Shown: positions 55,679-60,000 of the stretch, in pieces
Layout of the letters: each line of letters starts with the position of its first letter
How positions within the stretch are numbered: position 1 is the first letter of the stretch
Notes under the pieces: generated by a model
Seen by the model: the letters and a program-made list of their open reading frames with translations, nothing else
The model's database searches: none
What the model was told of the DNA's origin: nothing
Translations under genes and position numbers: made by a program
Assembly (NCBI RefSeq): GCF_030272615.1
Contig: NC_081414.1
Coordinates: 825,808,896-825,868,895, forward strand
Source of the DNA: Cryptomeria japonica
Taxonomy: Eukaryota; Streptophyta; Pinopsida; Cupressales; Cupressaceae
Length of the DNA stretch: 60,000 nt
Direction of reading: 5' to 3'

Positions 55679-57063
55679 TGTAGTGACATAAATCTGTCCA
55701 TTTTAATAAAATGAATATTTGCTATTTATTTGATTAAAAACGTACTAGCCATCAGTTAATTAAATTAACATTTAATTAATTCATCTTCAAACATTCTCTT
55801 ATTAATTAAATAAATTATTTAATTTATTTTTATTAATTCATTAAACCAAATTCACACTCAATTAAATGAATAAATCATATTTATTCAATTTAATCCCCTT
55901 TCCTCTTTTAAATAAATTAAATAAAACATTTATTTAAAAACATAAATCCCCCCCACTTGCATTTTCCTACAAATGCAAGTTGTAACCACAAGTTGAAATA
56001 AACTAATTTTATTTTAATTAAAATCCTATTTTCCCTCACCCACCAAATCCACTTGCAAACCTAACCCCCTTCTAGATTCTTCTAAACCCTTCCTAATTAA
56101 CATAATCCATCCCCTAAATATTGTCACATTCCTAAGCAAATTGGAGTCACTTCTCAAAGACTCCAAAGTCTTTGAAAAGCAATTAATACTTTGTGTGTTC
56201 AACAAATTAACCTCTAAAGTCTTCCAAACCACTTATGGCTCTTACATGACCATTAATGGTTAATTCCACTTGCACCCATGGTTAAGAAATTTGACCCCTA
56301 ACTTAACCCTCATGTAACCCATGTGTCTCCTCAAGCATTTATTGCTTTGACCATGGTTATCCCTTTAACCCTTGCACAAGAGTTTACCCCTTGGATAAAA
56401 GCTTTATCCAATGGATAACTCTAACCCAACCTTAACCCTACCTCCCAAGTTAACTCTCAGGTCATGTCAAGCATTTAATGCTTCTTCCCTCTCCTCTCAA
56501 CCTCTCTCATGTTGACACTTGTCATCCTAGGATTGGGTTGAAATCCCTCACATGGATCATGAACCATTCAATCCTGACCCTTGTTGAGATTACTCGATCT
56601 CAACCATCCATTGCTCATTTTTTTCTATAAATAGAGCCCATTTCTTCATGATCCAGATCTTGAAAACTTGTATGCATTTATCTTAGAGTCATTGTTAGAT
56701 AGAGAGCATTTAGTATAATTCACTTTGGTCTAGAATTAATCTTAATTAGTTACATAATATCTCATTTCTTAGCTTGTTCATGTTTGCATTTTCATGAGCA
56801 TTTACTTCATACTCTTGAATCTCCATAAGACATCCAGAAATAGTGCAAAAAGCTACTGAGAGCTACACTCATTTGAGAACTTGGAGAGGAGAGGAACAAG
56901 GGAGGGCTAATGGCGTAGGGAGCATCATGAGTCAAGTCTTAATGTTTATTTGTTTTTATCTCTAATATGCTTCTATGCTTAATCTTTCTTGATAATGCTT
57001 TTTAATGGTTTAGTTTTATGTTGATTTAACTAACCCCCAGACTAACCATTTTATGGCATTACA
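55679..57063 (+). repeat. Element G 3' LTR (1,385 bp)
   Basis: TGTAGTGACATAA to GGCATTACA, then GATAC. The TATA box is in CTATAAATAGAGCCC (about 56624). It is almost identical to the 5' LTR, with about 30 differences by eye, most of them transitions. Confidence 0.95.
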
Positions 57064-57068
57064 GATAC

Positions 57069-57706
57069 CAATACCCTGGGAAAACCTCCCCCTTGGAGGT
57101 GAAAAACCCAACCTTACAGATGATATGTATTATCTCAAATGTAGGCAATTACAATATAGTGAACTTATCTAAGATTGTTGTTCAAACAACAAGTTAGCAT
57201 AGCAATGAAGGATGCAACTCTAATCAACAACAGATGACTAAAGGAGATCAACAACAAATGTCTTAGGTAGGTTGGAGCAGAATCGCACAAGGAGAGCCTT
57301 CAAGTTCGCTTGAAGATCTTGATAACTCGCCCAACAATAGTCTTAAATAATTTCGCACAAGAGAATGAGAGTTCGCCAATGTAGGAGAGCAGATTGTATC
57401 CGTGGTGAATAGATGATCAAATGACTTCATTTTGTTGTTGGTTTTATATCAACCTTTGGCGCCAAATATCCCCAAGTCGGCTTGCATGTTTATTTATTTA
57501 TGCTATATTGTCATTGTGCATTCCTCATGCCACACATTTGGGTCTAGCCCAATAATTACATTTAATTGCCTTCCACGTTACGTGCTTTTACATTTGGGTC
57601 CAGTCCAATAACACATTTACATGAAAGATAATACATAAATTTTAATTGTCATTGTAAACATTAAAATTTGATAATTAGATATCCAAGCTAGCTAATATTT
57701 TCAACA
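57069..57706 (-). repeat. Element D 5' LTR, right piece
   Basis: Continues the LTR begun at 40829, with the conserved CCTCCCCCTTGGAGG hairpin block at its start (about 57087). It ends TTTTCAACA at 57706, followed by AGAAT and then the kinase gene. Confidence 0.9.
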
Positions 57707-57711
57707 AGAAT

Positions 57712-57854
57712 TACGTGGTCAGGAACAAGGAAATTGCAAGGGCGTGTAGGAAGTGAAACTTCATGAATTATATCTTTCACCCAATTGGTCTGACTTTAAT
57801 TTGGAGAAATTTGGTAACGGTGTTGATACCCATAACATATTGCTTCTTTATTAG
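57712..57854 (+). pseudogene. Receptor-like kinase pseudogene: remainder of transmembrane exon and intron
   Basis: Continues the frame interrupted by D for about 11 codons (LRGQEQGNCKG) to a TAG. The remainder reads as intron ending in the acceptor CTTTATTAG (57846-57854). The exon-intron border is not certain. Confidence 0.45.
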
Positions 57855-58908
57855 CACTTGAAGGAATCCAGACAAAACCAAACGTTTTCAGCTATGCTGA
57901 CATAAAGAATGCAACAAGTGACTTTCATGAAGAAAATAAATTAGGTGAGGGAGGATTTGGTACAATTCATAAGGTATGTAAATGTGCATTCCAATATTTA
58001 CATTCACTTGTTTTAGATTCGTGTAAACATATAAATTCTATAGAGCATATATAACATTCTTCATAATTACAAAATCTCACTCTATATTTAGACTGCCTTT
58101 TAAAATTTATCTGATTTTTGTTTTGCTCAAGTGTGGCATCATAACAGGGCATTCTTCCAGATGGTAAACTTGTAGCAATGAAACAACTGTCATCTGAATC
58201 TAAGCAAGGAAAGTGTGAGTTTATAAATGAAGTAGCTGCAATATCTGCAGTGCAACATAGGAACCTCGTTAAATTACATGGATGTTGTTGTGTAGGAGAA
58301 CATCGTATTTTGATCTATGAATGTTTGGAAAATAATAGTCTTGCACAAGCTTTACTTGGTAATAATATATAACAATGGTTTAGTTATTCTGGTTTCAAAA
58401 CTGCACTGTTGTACACCAATAACTTTCATGTTATATGATAATGAGGGATAGTGGCTGCAGTGCTTCTACCGAGTCCTGCAGCCATTCTATACCTATTCTA
58501 CAATTTTTCTGTCCATATAACATGAAAGTTATCAATCGTAAGATTGCATGAATTTGGAACCAGATTATGCACGTTCTATAGCAACACTGCAACACCACTC
58601 ACCTATGACTTATTTTGTCTCGTTCACAACATAGCAACAAATATATGAGTTTAATGCATGCTAAATCGCAGGCAACAAAAGATCTGAAATCCACCTGGAC
58701 TGGTCTACTCGACACGCCATCTGCATTGGGATTGCACACGGGCTTGCTTACCTTCACGAGGATTCCAGTGTCCGAATAGTGCATTGAGACATCAAAGCTA
58801 GTAACATCCTATTGGATAAGTCTCTGAACCCTTCGATTGCAGATTTTAGATTGGCTAAGCTATTTGATGAAACAAAAATCATATCAGTACCAAAGTCGCT
58901 GACACAAT
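57855..58908 (+). pseudogene. Receptor-like kinase pseudogene, kinase exons
   Basis: Three exons with consistent splice phases. 57855-57973: NVFSYADIKNATSDFHEENK then LGEGGFGTIHK (Gly-rich loop), donor GTATGT. 58148-58358: GILPDGKLVAMKQL (ATP-binding Lys), EFINEVAAISAVQHRNLVKL (helix C Glu) and YECLENNSLAQALLG, donor at 58359. 58672-58908: IHLDWSTRHAICIGIAHGLA, then YLHEDSSVRIVH-stop-DIKASNILLD, ending at donor 58909. The HRD Arg codon is TGA (58785-58787, CGA expected), DFG reads DFR (58848-58850), and a two-base shift precedes KVADT. The match is to the malectin LRR-RLK (VIII-2) kinases. The exon after the activation loop is not in the window. Confidence 0.85.
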
Positions 58909-60000
58909 GTAAGATTACCTTGAGTATTAGATTTCATTTTTGCGAAACCTATCAGAGATGAAATTTCCTTATACTTGTTTACAAACAATATTTACAAACT
59001 GATGTTGTAAGATACATATTGTTCAACTGTTCACAAATGCTTTCTTTTCTTTTTTACATATATGGATGCAACTCTGTTTAGTGGGGTTGATTGATAAAAA
59101 TATTGTGCATGTTGAAGCTTTTGCAAACATGGATTGGAAAGTGTTTGTGTTTGAAGAGGATATCTAGCTCCATAATTTACAAAACAACATAATTTACTTC
59201 TGAAAATGATAAATAAATCCAATGCATGAATCAAACCTGGCAACAATTTATTAAATTCAAAACAATTTTCTAGGGTTTCAAAATATGGGCATCCAAAGAA
59301 TGCAATCTCTGTCTAAATGTGACGAATTCCCTATGCAGGCATCCAATTGATAATTAAATTCCATAAAATCAAACCCAACTTAAAACATTGACCCGTAAAA
59401 TTATAGGTGCCCATGCAATTTATTGAACATAATATCTACATCATTGCTTGCCATTATTTTGCATGAATTATTTCTTGCCATTATTGAATATAACAGCAAT
59501 ATATGGACCATTACTTTATGGTTGTAAGAACGGAGCATCCCCCAGGTCATAGATTTCATCTCCCAAAATTCAAAAAATCCAAAGCAAGATCACAACCGAC
59601 GATATGATTCCCAAAGATGAGATCCTATATTCCATCTTCAAATCCAAGAAAAACCTAACGCAAAAATTTGATCCACGACATAATCTCCAAAATCGAAACC
59701 CTAAATTTCATTTGCAAATATTAAAACCATAGAATAGGAAAGTGATCCACAACGCAAACCCCAGAATTGTAACCTAGAGAAAAGATAGACAAAGAAACTC
59801 ACATTATGGAATATCCCAAGGTAGCCAACTGGCATGCTTAATGACCACAATCCATCTCCAAAGACAATATACACTGATGTCTTCATCTCCAAAGACAATT
59901 TATCCAACTTTGAAATTTACTAAATCAAAATCAACAATGGCAACAGTAACAAGACAAACAAAAATAATCTCTCAAATATATCAACAAAATATTAAAATGT
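58909..60000. other. Non-coding DNA after the kinase exons
   Basis: AT-rich sequence; I see no further kinase exon (no GYLAPEYA-type motif) and no LTR. 59270-59800 contains several AAACCCTA-like words and A-rich sequence. It may be intron or a truncated repeat. Confidence 0.4.

Larger units (their letters stand above)
40926..57063 (+). mobile_element. G: Tat-like Ty3/gypsy retrotransposon (16.1 kb) inserted in the LTR of D
   Basis: LTRs 40926-42311 and 55679-57063, target duplication GATAC (40921-40925, 57064-57068). Inside: primer site, a 3.6-kb leader, gag, protease with G-patch, RT, RNase H, a second RNase H-like domain, integrase, and a 2.5-kb 3' UTR with purine tract. The order RT-RNase H-integrase is gypsy; the extra RNase H and long untranslated regions are typical of the Tat lineage. 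I counted about 30 differences between the LTRs by eye (near 2%), so it is the youngest datable large insertion here. Many in-frame stops make it inactive. Confidence 0.9.
19769..57706 (-). mobile_element. Copia element D (minus strand), interrupted by T and G
   Basis: Bounded by LTRs at 19769-20506 and 40829-40925 plus 57069-57706, with a target duplication ACAAT (19764-19768) / AGAAT (57707-57711). Reading leftwards it has LTR (split by G), primer site, gag, protease, integrase, RT (split by T), RNase H, hairpin-rich 3' UTR and LTR. Without T and G it is about 5.9 kb, a normal copia length. It sits in the transmembrane exon of the receptor kinase pseudogene. The left LTR starts TA instead of TG, a later mutation. 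Confidence 0.9.

Noticed and set aside
41274-56232. Identical 68-aa ORF at 41274-41480 and 56026-56232
   Set aside because: It lies in the two LTRs of G; the identity reflects LTR similarity, not a gene.
57967-59907. Minus-strand ORFs across the kinase exons and downstream
   Set aside because: They are antisense to well-supported + strand kinase exons, or have no domain.

Overview
This is plant nuclear DNA from a large, repeat-choked genome. A conifer is my best guess, from the very long intron-like spacing, the density of nested LTR retrotransposons and the types of copia and gypsy elements; the taxon is inference, not read from a marker. There are no bacterial or organellar genes, and I found no tRNA, rRNA or CRISPR. 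The only cellular gene is a broken receptor-like kinase (malectin domain plus kinase, + strand). Its malectin and transmembrane exons lie at 18490-19768 and its kinase exons at 57855-58908. A 37.9-kb stack of nested transposons separates the two halves.

Layout. (1) 1-4857: two copies of copia-like family A in opposite orientation. The + copy has an intact ORF (2-1300) and 3' LTR (1523-2002), and it abuts the internal part of an older, broken minus-strand copy (2003-3723 and its leader). A GC-rich tract of unknown nature follows (about 4329-4857). (2) 4858-17892: copia element B, minus strand, decayed. Its gag is split by element C (9015-16487, + strand, target duplication TAAAT). (3) 17893-19768: intergenic or intronic DNA and the 5' half of the kinase pseudogene. 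(4) 19769-57706: copia element D, minus strand, target duplication ACAAT/AGAAT, inserted in the transmembrane exon. D carries two large insertions. One is T (21883-37751), a non-coding element with long terminal inverted repeats and thousands of bases of palindromic tandem repeat, flanked by AAAA. The other is G (40926-57063), a 16-kb Tat-like gypsy element, flanked by GATAC. T itself carries element E (23790-29036, minus strand, CATAA) and element F (29137-34741), which has 2.3-kb inverted arms and a TCAAT/TCAAC duplication. (5) 57707-60000: kinase exons, then DNA in which I recognise nothing.

Relative ages follow from the nesting: kinase gene, then D, then T and G, then E and F inside T. 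Separately, B predates C, and A(-) predates A(+). Most elements have decayed in place by in-frame stop codons with few indels, and the same kind of stop broke the kinase gene.

The most interesting items are T (giant palindrome-array inverted-repeat element), F (an apparently integrase-inserted palindromic retrotransposon), the C/E pair (two LTR families with gag and a second long ORF in place of pol), and family A (a gag-protease element whose pol is replaced by an acidic ORF).
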